From positions 170,312 through 234,311 of the forward strand of contig NZ_RHHT01000003.1 of the NCBI RefSeq assembly GCF_003710985.1: a DNA stretch of 64,000 nucleotides. Reading direction: 5' to 3'. Shown in pieces: positions 44,692 to 53,528 of this stretch. This stretch comes from Brevibacillus panacihumi (lineage in GTDB: Bacteria > Bacillota > Bacilli > Brevibacillales > Brevibacillaceae). The translations under genes and the position numbers were made by a program. Below the pieces are notes generated by a model. That model searched no databases. It was not told the DNA's origin and saw only the letters and a program-made list of their open reading frames with translations. How positions within the stretch are numbered: position 1 is the first letter of the stretch; the number at the start of each line of letters is the position of its first letter.

Positions 44692-47565
44692 GTGGCTATG
44701 CTGCAGATGATTTTGCGAAAAATGCTGAATAACCGCTGGCTGGTCGGCAGCCTGCTGCTCGGGCTTGTCGTCGCGGTCGGGCTGATGTCCAGCATCCCCG
44801 CGTTCACGAATGGCGTATTGCAACGATTATTCGTCAAAGACATGGAAGAATATCAGCGGGTAGTGAAAAATTTTCCTGGCGGCCTTTTGGTCTCCATCAA
44901 CCAGGACATAGGCGCCCAAAATGGAGCCAAAGTGCTTGCTCACTTGACGAACATTCTCGAGAACGACGTCATACCGTCCTTGTCCGCGCCATTGCTCGAG
45001 CGAGTGACCGTAATGCGGTCGATTCCCTTCATGGCGGTATTGCTGGATCAAAAGGAAGGGTCTCCCGAGACAGGGATTTTGTATTCGTTGACCAATCTGG
45101 ATCAGCATATCACCTTGATAGACGGCCGTCTTCCCGCGGCAGAACCCGTTGACGGAATCTATGAAGCGCTCGTCACCGAAAAAGGGATGATGGACCGCAA
45201 GATGGTGCTAGGCCGTATCTACGAGCTGACGACGAGCAGCGCGGAGGACGCGACCTTTCGCGTCAAACCGGTAGGAGTCTTCAAGGAAAAGGAGGGCAAC
45301 GATCCGTACTGGTTCGCCAAATCCACCGAGTACAACAAAGGGTTTATATTGAATGAGGAGCTGTTTCGCAAAACGATATTGGAAGAGAAAAATCTGGTCA
45401 CCGCAATCCGCTATTATGCGGCCTTCCAATATCAGGAATTCCAATTTACGGACAAGGAAAAGCTGGTTTCAGTCGTGCCGGAATTGGAAGAAAGTCTGAT
45501 GCAGATCGGACTGAAAAAATCGGATTTGAGCTTTCAGTTTCCCGTCAGCTCGATCACGACAAAATACGATGAGCAGAATCAACATTTTCGGACCATTTTG
45601 TGGTCCATGTACGTCCCTATTTTTGTCATGCTCATCATCTATCTGGTCATGGTCTCAGGGCTGATTATAGAGAGGCAGCGGACAGAGATCGCGGTTCTCG
45701 GGAGTCGAGGAGCTGGAAGAGCACAGATTTTTGGCATCTATTTTGTGGAAATTCTGATTTTGGGTCTCCTTGCCTTGCTGATCGGACCGTTTGTGGGGAT
45801 CCAGCTCAGCAAGGTTCTGGGGATCTCCAACGGATTTTTGGAATTCGTCGATCGGACCGGGATCCAGGTCAGGATGGATGGCGAGGTAATGGCCTACGCG
45901 GCTTGGACAATACTCGCTTGCATGTTCCTCTTGCTCATCTCTATCTTTATCGCGACGCGGCAAAACATTGTGACGCATAAGCAAAACACAGCCAGAATGA
46001 CCGGTCAAGCCATGTGGCATCGGCTTTTTCTCGATGTGCTGCTCTTGCTGATTGCCGGGTACGGCTGGTACTCCTATCAAAATATGATCGAAAATGTCGG
46101 AAAGACGACAGAAGGCTCGATGGTCATGACCGTGGACGTCCTGCTGTTTTTTGTACCTGTCTTGTTCTCTCTCGGATTTGGTCTGTTGTGTCTGCGCATC
46201 TATCCTTTGTTTTTGCGCGGAATCTACTGGCTGGGGCGAAGGATCTGGCCGATATCGGTACATACCACTCTGGTGCAGGTAGGGCGTGCTTCGCGGCAAT
46301 ACCAGTTTTTGATGGTGTTTGTGACCATCACTGTAGCAGTCGGGATGTTTAGCGCGAGTACGGCGCGAACAATCAATCTCAATGCAGAGGAGCAGGTCTT
46401 TTACCAAAATGGTGCGGACGTGCGTCTTATGGTGAACTGGGCCAGCGACAAACCGTTTGTGTTTATCCATCGGAACCCCAACATGCAATTCGAGGGAGCC
46501 AAGATCGCGCCGGAGCCCGTCAGGCCCCCGATTCAGTACGAGGAGCCTGATTTTGAACAGTTTCAACGGCTTCCTGGCGTCGAGCACGCAACCCGGGTTT
46601 TCATACACGACATGGCAGAAATCAGCGAAGGGCAAAAAAGCGTCAGGGAAGTAAGGCTGATGGGCATCGACCCGAAGGAATTCGCCCAGACGATCTGGTG
46701 GAAGCAGGAACTGCTGCCCCATCACATCAATGACTATCTCAATGTATTGGGGAAAAAGCCGAATGCAGTGTTGATTTCCCGTACCTTGGCCAACAAGATG
46801 AACGTAAAGGAAGGAGACACCGTCATGGTCGGGTGGAAGCGGATCCGCCCGGTAGAAATGATCGTATACGCCATCGTTGACTATTGGCCCGGTTGGAGTC
46901 CGGTCGGTCCGCGTTCCTCCTCCTCTTCAGTGATGGAGGAAAAGTATCTGATGGTGGCCAACCTTCCTTTCATCCATGGGAAAATGCATCTGGAGCCGTA
47001 CCAGGTCTGGCTGAACATGCAGCCGGAAGCATCGTCTGAGGCGTTGTACAACGGGCTGACGCAAAATGATGCCAAACCCATCTTTTTAAGCAATGCACGC
47101 CAGCAGCTGATCGAGATCAAGAACAGCGCGTTCTATCTGGGGGCAAATGGGTCTTTGACGCTCGGTTTCTTGTTGTCAATGCTGATTACTTTCATTGGAT
47201 ACGTGATGTACTGGGTGCTCACGCTGGGTGCGCGCAAATTGCAATACGGTGTTTTTCGAGCGATGGGCTTGTCATTTGGCAGCCTCGTTCGCATCATCGC
47301 CTGGGAGCAGTTTTTTACCTTCGGCGTTGCTTTTGCGATGGGAATGGCAGCGGGCAAGCTGGCGAACATGCTGTTTCTTCCGGCGCTCAGTCTGTATCTG
47401 CATGCAGAAAAACAGGTTCCCCCCTTTACGATCACTTCCGCTGCGGAGGATGAGTGGATGATCTATTCCTTCGTCGCCATTACGTTGGTAGTCGGGATCG
47501 GGATCGTCGGGGCCATCCTGTCGCGCATGCAGATCCATCAAGCCGTGAAGCTGGGGGAGGATTAG
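44692..47565 (+). CDS. Large ABC exporter permease with two FtsX-like regions
   Basis: This 957-residue permease of the MacB/FtsX superfamily has an N-terminal helix (LVGSLLLGLVVAVGLMSSIPAFT) followed by a large external domain. A first FtsX-like block of three helices lies around residues 300-420 (MYVPIFVMLIIYLVMVSGLII, EILILGLLALLIGPFVGI, AAWTILACMFLLLISIFIA). Further helices lie near 445-560, then a second external domain (about 560-800) and a last FtsX block near 820-950, including GARKLQYGVFRAMGLSFGSLVRI. About ten helices are expected. The GTG follows AAGGGGGGAAG. Substrate unknown; antimicrobial or envelope-lipid export would be typical. Confidence 0.88.
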   Translation: MAMLQMILRKMLNNRWLVGSLLLGLVVAVGLMSSIPAFTNGVLQRLFVKDMEEYQRVVKNFPGGLLVSINQDIGAQNGAKVLAHLTNILENDVIPSLSAPLLERVTVMRSIPFMAVLLDQKEGSPETGILYSLTNLDQHITLIDGRLPAAEPVDGIYEALVTEKGMMDRKMVLGRIYELTTSSAEDATFRVKPVGVFKEKEGNDPYWFAKSTEYNKGFILNEELFRKTILEEKNLVTAIRYYAAFQYQEFQFTDKEKLVSVVPELEESLMQIGLKKSDLSFQFPVSSITTKYDEQNQHFRTILWSMYVPIFVMLIIYLVMVSGLIIERQRTEIAVLGSRGAGRAQIFGIYFVEILILGLLALLIGPFVGIQLSKVLGISNGFLEFVDRTGIQVRMDGEVMAYAAWTILACMFLLLISIFIATRQNIVTHKQNTARMTGQAMWHRLFLDVLLLLIAGYGWYSYQNMIENVGKTTEGSMVMTVDVLLFFVPVLFSLGFGLLCLRIYPLFLRGIYWLGRRIWPISVHTTLVQVGRASRQYQFLMVFVTITVAVGMFSASTARTINLNAEEQVFYQNGADVRLMVNWASDKPFVFIHRNPNMQFEGAKIAPEPVRPPIQYEEPDFEQFQRLPGVEHATRVFIHDMAEISEGQKSVREVRLMGIDPKEFAQTIWWKQELLPHHINDYLNVLGKKPNAVLISRTLANKMNVKEGDTVMVGWKRIRPVEMIVYAIVDYWPGWSPVGPRSSSSSVMEEKYLMVANLPFIHGKMHLEPYQVWLNMQPEASSEALYNGLTQNDAKPIFLSNARQQLIEIKNSAFYLGANGSLTLGFLLSMLITFIGYVMYWVLTLGARKLQYGVFRAMGLSFGSLVRIIAWEQFFTFGVAFAMGMAAGKLANMLFLPALSLYLHAEKQVPPFTITSAAEDEWMIYSFVAITLVVGIGIVGAILSRMQIHQAVKLGED

Positions 47566-47569
47566 GAGC

Positions 47570-48433
47570 ATGATTGTATGTGAAAACCTGGTGAAAATCT
47601 ACAAGGCTGCTGACTTGGAGGTCGTGGCCTTGCAGGGCCTGGATCTGATCGTGGAGGAAGGCGAGCTGATGGGGATCATCGGCAACAGCGGAAGCGGCAA
47701 ATCCACCTTGTTGAACATGCTGGGCGGATTGGATCGCCCCTCCGCAGGGAAGCTGTTCGTGGCAGGGAAAAACCTTTTCCAGTTAAATCAAGCGGAGTTG
47801 ATCCAGTACCGCCTGCGAACGGTGGGCTTCGTCTGGCAGAACAATGCGCGCAACCTGATTCCCTACCTGTCAGCCCAGCAAAACGTGGAGCTGCCGATGC
47901 TGATCGCGGGACAGCGGAAGCGGGATCGCGCCCGCGAACTGCTGGAGATCGTCGGCTTGGGACATCGGAAAAAAAACAAGCTGAGTGAGCTGTCTGGCGG
48001 GGAACAACAGCGTGTAGCCATCGCGATTGCCCTCGCCAACGAACCAAAGCTGCTGTTGGCCGATGAACCGACCGGCAGCGTGGACAGCAAAACAGCAGCG
48101 ATGATCCTGGACCTTTTTAAGGAATTGAATCGGACAATGGGGCTTACGGTTGTGATCGTGACGCATGATCCCGAGATCGCCAAGAAGGTAGATCGCGTCG
48201 TAGCGATTCGCGATGGAAAAACCTCCAGTGAAATCCTGCGTCGGGATACGGCCGGAGAGCAGGAGGAAGGGGAGGCCGAGAATACGCATGAGGAGTGGGC
48301 GGTGCTCGATCAGGCGGGGCGTCTGCAAATTCCGCAGGAGTACCTGCAAGCGATCGGCGCGGAGGGGAAGATCAAGATCGAGTTGGAAGAAGGACGGATC
48401 GTCCTGTATCCGCCTCCTCCCAAGCGAGCCTAG
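47570..48433 (+). CDS. ABC transporter ATP-binding protein with C-terminal AbrB-like hairpin
   Basis: This is the second ATPase of the export operon, 287 residues. It shows Walker A GNSGSGKST (about 38-46), the Q-loop FVWQNNARNLIPYLSAQQNVELPML, signature LSGGEQQR near 141, Walker B LLLADEPTGSVD near 161 and VTHDPEIAKKVDRVVAIRDGK. After an acidic linker (GEQEEGEAENTHEE), residues about 245-283 read LDQAGRLQIPQEYLQAIGAEGKIKIELEEGRIVLYP, matching the AbrB/MazE swapped-hairpin pattern. Such tails are DNA-binding or dimerising elsewhere. It starts 5 bases after the permease stop, and its stop shares CTAG with the convergent MerR-type gene. Confidence 0.9.
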   Translation: MIVCENLVKIYKAADLEVVALQGLDLIVEEGELMGIIGNSGSGKSTLLNMLGGLDRPSAGKLFVAGKNLFQLNQAELIQYRLRTVGFVWQNNARNLIPYLSAQQNVELPMLIAGQRKRDRARELLEIVGLGHRKKNKLSELSGGEQQRVAIAIALANEPKLLLADEPTGSVDSKTAAMILDLFKELNRTMGLTVVIVTHDPEIAKKVDRVVAIRDGKTSSEILRRDTAGEQEEGEAENTHEEWAVLDQAGRLQIPQEYLQAIGAEGKIKIELEEGRIVLYPPPPKRA

Positions 48434-49035
48434 TCCAAGCGGAACAAGCGGTGCCAGATGGAGCTTTTCCGTTGCTCGCGCTGGATCTTTGCCAGTTCCG
48501 CCTTGACTGAGAGAATATCATTCATCGCTTTGGTCAGACGCCAGTCCCGTTCCTTCAGACTGGTACGGATATATGCTTCCTGCTTCTCCACGCGCTCGGT
48601 CAAGGCATGGTGAGCGAGCTCCTGCTGCTGGACGTGACAAGCCAGAGCGTGCAGTCTCGCTTCCCATTCAGTCGGGCGCAGCTCGAGCTGCTGGGGAGCT
48701 TGCGCAGATGGGGTTGCAGGTACTGGTGCGGGTGCCGAAGCGGCGGCGCTTTCTGCACGGGCGGATTCAGGAGACTGTTGACTTACGATCATGAGGGCTG
48801 CTTCCTCCTGGGGAAAAAGCTGGTCCTTGGTCAAGCGGTAAAATCGCTCCAGCGCGGCTACGTCAATCTGGCGATATTCCCGGCGGTTCTGGCTGTCGCG
48901 TACGAACCAGTACCCTTGTTGCTCCAATAAAAGGCTCCATTTGCGCAAGGTGCTCGCACCGATTCCCAGCTTTCGGGCTACCTCTTTGCCCGTGTAGGTT
49001 CTTTCCCTGGCGACCAATTCAATAACGTTTCCCAA
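48430..49035 (-). CDS. MerR-type helix-turn-helix protein with coiled-coil C-terminus (DUF3967-like)
   Basis: This 201-residue protein has an N-terminal MerR-like DNA-binding head (YTGKEVARKLGIGASTLRKWSLLLEQQGYWFVRDSQNRREYRQIDVAALERF, about residues 14-68). An Ala/Pro/Ser-rich linker (residues about 90-120) leads to a coiled coil (EARLHALACHVQQQELAHHALTERVEKQEAYI). A final SLKERDWRLTKAMNDILSVKAELAKIQREQRK resembles DUF3967. The layout recalls RacA and phage or plasmid regulators of Bacillales. The TTG start is supported by AGGAGG 8 bases upstream. Whether it regulates genes or organises DNA is unknown. Confidence 0.75.
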   Translation of the reverse strand: MGNVIELVARERTYTGKEVARKLGIGASTLRKWSLLLEQQGYWFVRDSQNRREYRQIDVAALERFYRLTKDQLFPQEEAALMIVSQQSPESARAESAAASAPAPVPATPSAQAPQQLELRPTEWEARLHALACHVQQQELAHHALTERVEKQEAYIRTSLKERDWRLTKAMNDILSVKAELAKIQREQRKSSIWHRLFRLD

Positions 49036-49316
49036 CGATCATCCCTCCTGTCTCAACAATTCCTTCTTCATACTAGGCTTTTTCGTTGCCAAACGGGCAT
49101 ATCCTGTTGCCAATCGTGCGACAATTTCTATCAGTCTTCGTACGGTACGCAGCGTTGTGTCGACTGGCGTCAATCCCTGATTTTGCAAGGCAGCCGCATG
49201 CATGCAGAGGACATTGGACCAGGGGGTACACGTACATTTTCGGTCAATCTCCGCTTTTGCTCTAGGTAGGCACTGCCAAACGTACATAGGATGCAAAAGA
49301 AGGAGGGATTGACAAC

Positions 49317-49505
49317 ATGGCATTTAGAGACCAGGTAAGAAAATTTGAAGGGCGACAGGTCAGAGTAGAAACGGTCGATGGAACCTTCACTGGCAGACTG
49401 GTTGAGGTCAAATCCAATACGATCATTCTGCGGGAGAATGACAATCGTCGTACTATTATTCGTAATTCCAAGATTGTTGGCGTTACTGAGCAAGACGACT
49501 GCTAA
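49317..49505 (+). CDS. Small Sm-like protein (DUF2642-type)
   Basis: This 62-residue protein, MAFRDQVRKFEGRQVRVETVDGTFTGRLVEVKSNTIILRENDNRRTIIRNSKIVGV, has the strand pattern and VDGTFTGRLVEV-x-S-NTIILRE core of a small Sm/LSM-like beta barrel. This core is common in spore-associated DUF2642 proteins of Bacillales. AAGGAGGG precedes the ATG. It is a single-gene unit ending at the 49552 terminator. The 281-base gap before it (49036-49316) shows no confident promoter or gene. Function unknown; RNA binding is only suggested by the fold. Confidence 0.75.
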   Translation: MAFRDQVRKFEGRQVRVETVDGTFTGRLVEVKSNTIILRENDNRRTIIRNSKIVGVTEQDDC

Positions 49506-49551
49506 AGCATGATGGCTCATGACTACATTAACAGGAAGTCCTAGTACCTAA

Positions 49552-49582
49552 GGGCTGTCGAGAAATCGGCAGCCTGTTTGCT
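49552..49582 (+). terminator. Terminator after the Sm-like gene
   Basis: GGCTGTCGA pairs with TCGGCAGCC (one G-U pair) around a GAAA tetraloop, followed by the T-rich TGTTTGCTTT. Confidence 0.75.
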
Positions 49583-49704
49583 TTGCCGCAGGATGCGGAT
49601 GGGGGAGTAAAAAGATGAGGTTGCCACGAAAGCGTGTAATGATTGATAATATAAGAGTTAGGCATATTATTCCAAAAATTCTTTTGTTTTGAGGAGGGGT
49701 TTGA

Positions 49705-50340
49705 TTGCGGATCATTGATTTGTCGCAAACGATGGAGACCGGCATGCCGCAGTATCCAGGACAGCCGGATGCCAGCTTTGTTCAGGTGAGTCGTGTGGAA
49801 ACAGACGGGTTTCAGGTGACAGATGTTCATTCTGTCGTCCACGTCGGTACGCATTGCGACGCGCCTGCTCATTTTATTTTGCATGGCGAGACGATTGAAA
49901 CAATCCCGCTGGACCGTTTCGTCGGCGAGGCGGTAATCGTCGATGTCCCCCCTTCTTCAGAGCGGGAATTAAAGCCGAACGTGCTGGAAGGGGTCGCCTT
50001 TTCACCAGGAGACATTCTGCTGTTTCGCACAGGCACCAGCGCCAAATGGGGAACGGAGGCCTACAAGAGCGAAGCCCCGTACTTCGGCGAAGAGCTGGCG
50101 TTGGAATTGGTCAGGCGCGGGGTCAAAACGATCGGGCTAGACTTCATCTCGCCGGACCCCGTGGAGACAGAGACCTATCCAGCCCATCATATTTTTCTCG
50201 AGGCTCGTCTCGGCATCGTAGAGAATCTGATCAACCTGGAACAACTGGATCGGGAGCGGGTCTTCTTCTCAGCGGCTCCGATCAAGATCAAGGGAAGCGA
50301 CGGGGCCTTCGCCCGCGCATACGCCGTCTTGTTTGACTAA
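49705..50340 (+). CDS. Cyclase family / arylformamidase-like metal hydrolase
   Basis: This 211-residue protein of the kynurenine formamidase (KynB)/cyclase family has the metal-site motif [12 protein letters not shown] at about residues 46-57. It starts with the typical [19 protein letters not shown] and contains [27 protein letters not shown]. These enzymes hydrolyse N-formylkynurenine, isatin or related amides using zinc or manganese. No kynurenine pathway genes are nearby, so a generic name is safer than kynB. The TTG start follows GAGGAGGGG by about 6 bases. Confidence 0.88.
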   Translation: MRIIDLSQTMETGMPQYPGQPDASFVQVSRVETDGFQVTDVHSVVHVGTHCDAPAHFILHGETIETIPLDRFVGEAVIVDVPPSSERELKPNVLEGVAFSPGDILLFRTGTSAKWGTEAYKSEAPYFGEELALELVRRGVKTIGLDFISPDPVETETYPAHHIFLEARLGIVENLINLEQLDRERVFFSAAPIKIKGSDGAFARAYAVLFD

Positions 50341-50413
50341 GGGATGCGAGGAGGTGCGCCTTCGTGGTAACATGGATATGTTGGGCCAACATTCCAGGAA
50401 GGCAGGAGAACCT

Positions 50414-51109
50414 ATGTTAGAGATCAGATTCCACGGACATTCTACCGTACAACTGTCGAGCGAAGGACACTCAATCATCATCGACCCGTTTATCACCGGG
50501 AATGCGCAAGCGACGACGAAACTGGCAGACATCCAGGTTTCCTACATATTATTGACTCACGGACATCAAGACCATATCCTGGACGCCGTAGAATTGGCGA
50601 AACAGAACGAAGCGACGATTGTGACGACTCACGAGCTGGCGACGTATCTGGGCTGGCAAGGAGTACAGACAATCGGAATGAACCTTGGCGGATCGCTTGA
50701 GCTGCCGTTTGGAAAAGTAAAAATGACGCAGGCTTTCCACAGCTCCGGTGTGATTTTGGACGATCAAAAGCAAATCGTCTACATGGGAATGCCAGGCGGA
50801 TTTATCATCGAGATGGGCGGAAAAACCGTCTATCACGCAGGGGATACAGGTTTGTTCGGCGACATGAAGATGCTTGGTGAATTGCATAAAATTGATCTGG
50901 CCTTCCTCCCGATCGGAGACTTGTTTACGATGGGACCTGAGGATGCAGCTCTGGCTGCGCAGTGGGTCAGAGCCGACTATGTCGTGCCCATTCACTACAA
51001 TACGTTTCCGCCGATCGTACAAGACGGGGATGCGTTCGTCGCGGGACTGGCGAAGAAGGACATTCAGGGCAAGGCATTAAAGCCGGGAGAAGAGCTGCGT
51101 CTGCCGTAA
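50414..51109 (+). CDS. UPF0173 metal-dependent hydrolase (metallo-beta-lactamase fold)
   Basis: This protein of about 231 residues has the metallo-beta-lactamase fold of UPF0173. Seen are [13 protein letters not shown] at the start, the metal motif [13 protein letters not shown] near residue 49, [43 protein letters not shown], and the late [11 protein letters not shown]. The ATG at 50414 follows GGCAGGAG; upstream in-frame codons are not conserved. The substrate is unknown. It is probably cotranscribed with the cyclase-family gene 73 bases upstream. Confidence 0.9.
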   Translation: MLEIRFHGHSTVQLSSEGHSIIIDPFITGNAQATTKLADIQVSYILLTHGHQDHILDAVELAKQNEATIVTTHELATYLGWQGVQTIGMNLGGSLELPFGKVKMTQAFHSSGVILDDQKQIVYMGMPGGFIIEMGGKTVYHAGDTGLFGDMKMLGELHKIDLAFLPIGDLFTMGPEDAALAAQWVRADYVVPIHYNTFPPIVQDGDAFVAGLAKKDIQGKALKPGEELRLP

Positions 51110-51136
51110 AAGAATATCGAATCGACGCAAAAGCGA

Positions 51137-51170
51137 GAGCCGCGATCCCGAACGGATGGCGGCTCCCTTT
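51137..51170. terminator. Hairpin between the UPF0173 and mtaD genes
   Basis: GAGCCGC and GCGGCTC form a stem with a 15-base loop between the two convergent genes; short T runs follow on both sides (CCCTTTCT; GCTTTTGC on the minus strand). Confidence 0.6.
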
Positions 51171-51183
51171 CTGTGCAGCCTTT

Positions 51184-52482
51184 CTACAGCCCCTCGACCA
51201 GGCGTGCTGCGCGCTCGGCGGCCTCCCGGCGAAGCTCCTCCCAGGAAAAGCGCGTAAACTGGCGACCTCGCATCAGAACCTGACCGTTGACGATTGTAGT
51301 GTCTACATCTGCTCCCGTGGCGCTGTAGGCGATCAGGGCGCAAAGATCGTGAACGGGCTGCAAATGCGGCTTATCCAGATCCAACAGGATCAAATCCGCT
51401 TTTTTGCCTGGCTCGAGCGTCCCGACCTCGTCATCGATTTGCAGCAGCTTGGCGCTTTCGATCGTGGCCATCCGCAGCACCTGCCAAGCCGGCAGCAAGG
51501 TCGGGTCGCCGTGCTGCAGCTTTTGCAGCCAGGTAGCGGCCTTGATTTCGGCAAACATGTCCAGCGTCGTGGCACTTCCGGCTCCATCCGTCCCAAGTCC
51601 TACGGTTACGCCCTGCTCCAGCATCTCGCGTACAGGTGCAATTCCGCAGCCCAGCTTCAGGTTGCTGACCGGGTTGTGGGCGACACCGCCGCGCATGCCG
51701 GAAAGCAGCAGCACGTCCGCGGCATCCAGATGGACAGCGTGGGCGAGCAGGACGTGATTGTCCGCGAACATGCCGAGCCCATGCAGGTATTCAGTTGGAG
51801 TCTGATTGTACCGCTCGCGTATTTTCGCCACTTCCTCGCGAGTCTCTGCCAAATGGATGTGCAAAGGAATCTGCCGGCTGCGGGCGATCTGGATAATCTC
51901 GCTCAACGGCTGCGGGGGGCAGGTGTAAGGAGCATGCGGGCCTAGCATGGTAGTGATCCGTCCTTCTCCCGCACCGGTCCAGGTGTCGATGAGATGGAGC
52001 GCCTCCGCCATCCGCTTGCCGCCGTCATCCTGCAAAAAGACGACGCCGCGTGTCAGCGATGCACGCATGCCGCTGTCCACGACAGCTTGTGCCACCTGAT
52101 CCATGTGGACGTACATGTCGGCAAAGCTCGTTGTCCCGGATGCAATCATCTCAGCTGTCCCGAGCATCGTCCCCCAGTAGACGTCCTCCGGGGTCATCCG
52201 CGCCTCGGCAGGCAGCATTTTTTTGTCCAGCCAATCCATCAGCTTGAGATCGTCGGAGAAGGTGCGAAGCAATGACATGCTGGCATGGTTGTGGGCATTG
52301 ATCAGCCCGGGCATTGCCACCAGTCCCTTGCCTGCGATCACCTCGTCCGCTGGATGCTCCAGCTTCAGGTCAGGCCCGATCGCCGCGATCCGCTCGCCTT
52401 CGATGAGCAGATCTCCGACGAAGGGGGCATCTCCTTCACACATGGTGAGAATGGTACAGCCTGTGATCAAGGTTCTTTTCAT
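51184..52482 (-). CDS. mtaD: Amidohydrolase, 5-methylthioadenosine/S-adenosylhomocysteine deaminase type
   Basis: This 432-residue metal-dependent deaminase belongs to the amidohydrolase superfamily. Seen are the metal motif GLINAHNHASMSLLRTFSDDLKLMDWL near residue 60, LGPHAPYTCPP, HIHLAETREEV, VLLAHAVHLD, GGVAHNPVSNLKLGCGIAPVREMLEQG and LGTDGAGSATTLDMFAEIK. These match MtaD, which deaminates methylthioadenosine or adenosylhomocysteine to the inosine form in methionine salvage. Guanine or chlorohydrolase-like relatives are an alternative. The gene stands alone, and no other salvage genes are seen nearby. Confidence 0.88.
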   Translation of the reverse strand: MKRTLITGCTILTMCEGDAPFVGDLLIEGERIAAIGPDLKLEHPADEVIAGKGLVAMPGLINAHNHASMSLLRTFSDDLKLMDWLDKKMLPAEARMTPEDVYWGTMLGTAEMIASGTTSFADMYVHMDQVAQAVVDSGMRASLTRGVVFLQDDGGKRMAEALHLIDTWTGAGEGRITTMLGPHAPYTCPPQPLSEIIQIARSRQIPLHIHLAETREEVAKIRERYNQTPTEYLHGLGMFADNHVLLAHAVHLDAADVLLLSGMRGGVAHNPVSNLKLGCGIAPVREMLEQGVTVGLGTDGAGSATTLDMFAEIKAATWLQKLQHGDPTLLPAWQVLRMATIESAKLLQIDDEVGTLEPGKKADLILLDLDKPHLQPVHDLCALIAYSATGADVDTTIVNGQVLMRGRQFTRFSWEELRREAAERAARLVEGL

Positions 52483-52547
52483 CGTTCTTCCCTCCTAAGA
52501 TTCGTTCGCTATTACGGTAAAGCTTGACGTGACGGGAAGGTCAAGAG

Positions 52548-52565
52548 ATGAAATTCTATGAAATT
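52548..52565. promoter_or_regulatory. Direct ATGAAATT repeats, candidate MurR operator
   Basis: ATGAAATT occurs at 52548-52555 and again at 52558-52565, spaced by one helical turn, about 20 bases upstream of the murR -35. Position suggests a binding site for the RpiR-type regulator; this is inferred. Confidence 0.35.
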
Positions 52566-52583
52566 TTGTTTAATAATTGGCGA

Positions 52584-52612
52584 TTGACGAAAGAAATATT
52601 ACTTCCTACAAT
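52584..52612 (+). promoter_or_regulatory. Sigma-A promoter of the MurNAc operon
   Basis: TTGACG (52584-52589) and TACAAT (52607-52612) are separated by exactly 17 bp, 36 bases before the murR ATG. Confidence 0.8.
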
Positions 52613-52648
52613 AGAAGGTAAGATTTGGGTGAAAGTGACGGTGGCAAC

Positions 52649-53512
52649 ATGCTAAACGGGGGACTTGTCAGTTTGCAGGCGATATTGGAAGAATTGAAGC
52701 CATCTGAGCAAAAAGTCGCCCAGTATATTTTGGCGCATCCGGAAGAGGTCGTGAAGCTCTCCGTGCAAAAGCTGGCTGAGCTGAGCGGCGTATCGGAAGC
52801 GACGATTATTCGCTTGGCCCGTTCACTCAATATGAAAGGGTACCAGGAGCTCAAGCTGCGAATTGCAGGAGATTTGAACAAACAAGTCACGAACAATCTC
52901 GGCAGCTACCAGGAAATCATGATGGAGGGCTCGATCGAGTCCATCATGCAAGCGGTGAGCTGGAACAATATCCAGTCCATTCAGGATACGCTGTCTGTTC
53001 TGTCCAGCGATGAAGTAAAGCGGGCGGCAGACTCCCTCTCCCAGGCGCGCAAAATCGATGTCTATGGCGTCGGCGCTTCCGCGGTGATTGCGGCTGACAT
53101 CAAACAGAAATTTTCGCGGATCAATCTCTGGTGCGAAGCCTACGCGGATTTTCATGCTCAGCTGACTTCTGCTGTCAATCTGACAGAGCAAGACGTCGTG
53201 ATCGGCATCTCCTACTCCGGACAGACGGAAGATATTATCCAGTCCTTGACGGAAGCGAGACAGCAAGGAGCGACCATTATTACCTTGACCAAATTCGGCC
53301 CTTCTCCCGTCGCGGAGCTGGCTGATATACGCTTGTTTACGAGTTCTGTGGAAAAAAGCATACGCAGCGGTGCCATGGCATCGCGAATCGCCCAGTTGAA
53401 CGTCATCGACATTTTGTTCATTACCATGGTGAGCAGACAGCAGGAGGAGGTCATCCCACTGCTGGAAAAAACGCGGGTGGCGGTAAGCAGGACAAAGCGC
53501 TCATCCGGATGA
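52649..53512 (+). CDS. murR: MurR/RpiR family transcriptional regulator
   Basis: This regulator of about 287 residues has an N-terminal RpiR helix-turn-helix (SEQKVAQYILAHPEEVVKLSVQKLAELSGVSEATIIRLARSLNMKGYQELKLRIAGDL). The C-terminal SIS sugar-phosphate-binding domain (about 115-260; IDVYGVGASAVIAADIKQKFSRIN, VVIGISYSGQTEDIIQSLTEARQQGATIITLT) is typical. In this family MurNAc-6-phosphate is the inducer of MurR. The ATG at 52649 has GGTGG 4 bases upstream. It heads an operon that encodes MurNAc uptake, phosphorylation and cleavage, so the MurR assignment rests on context and fold. Confidence 0.87.
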   Translation: MLNGGLVSLQAILEELKPSEQKVAQYILAHPEEVVKLSVQKLAELSGVSEATIIRLARSLNMKGYQELKLRIAGDLNKQVTNNLGSYQEIMMEGSIESIMQAVSWNNIQSIQDTLSVLSSDEVKRAADSLSQARKIDVYGVGASAVIAADIKQKFSRINLWCEAYADFHAQLTSAVNLTEQDVVIGISYSGQTEDIIQSLTEARQQGATIITLTKFGPSPVAELADIRLFTSSVEKSIRSGAMASRIAQLNVIDILFITMVSRQQEEVIPLLEKTRVAVSRTKRSSG

Positions 53513-53528
53513 GGAATGGAGGAGGGGC

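Noticed and set aside
49039..49206. Minus-strand frame ending in KKPSMKKELLRQEG just before the MerR-type coiled-coil gene
   Set aside because: Its stop lies in the ribosome site of that gene, as in an operon, but no start with a good ribosome site and no family could be recognised.
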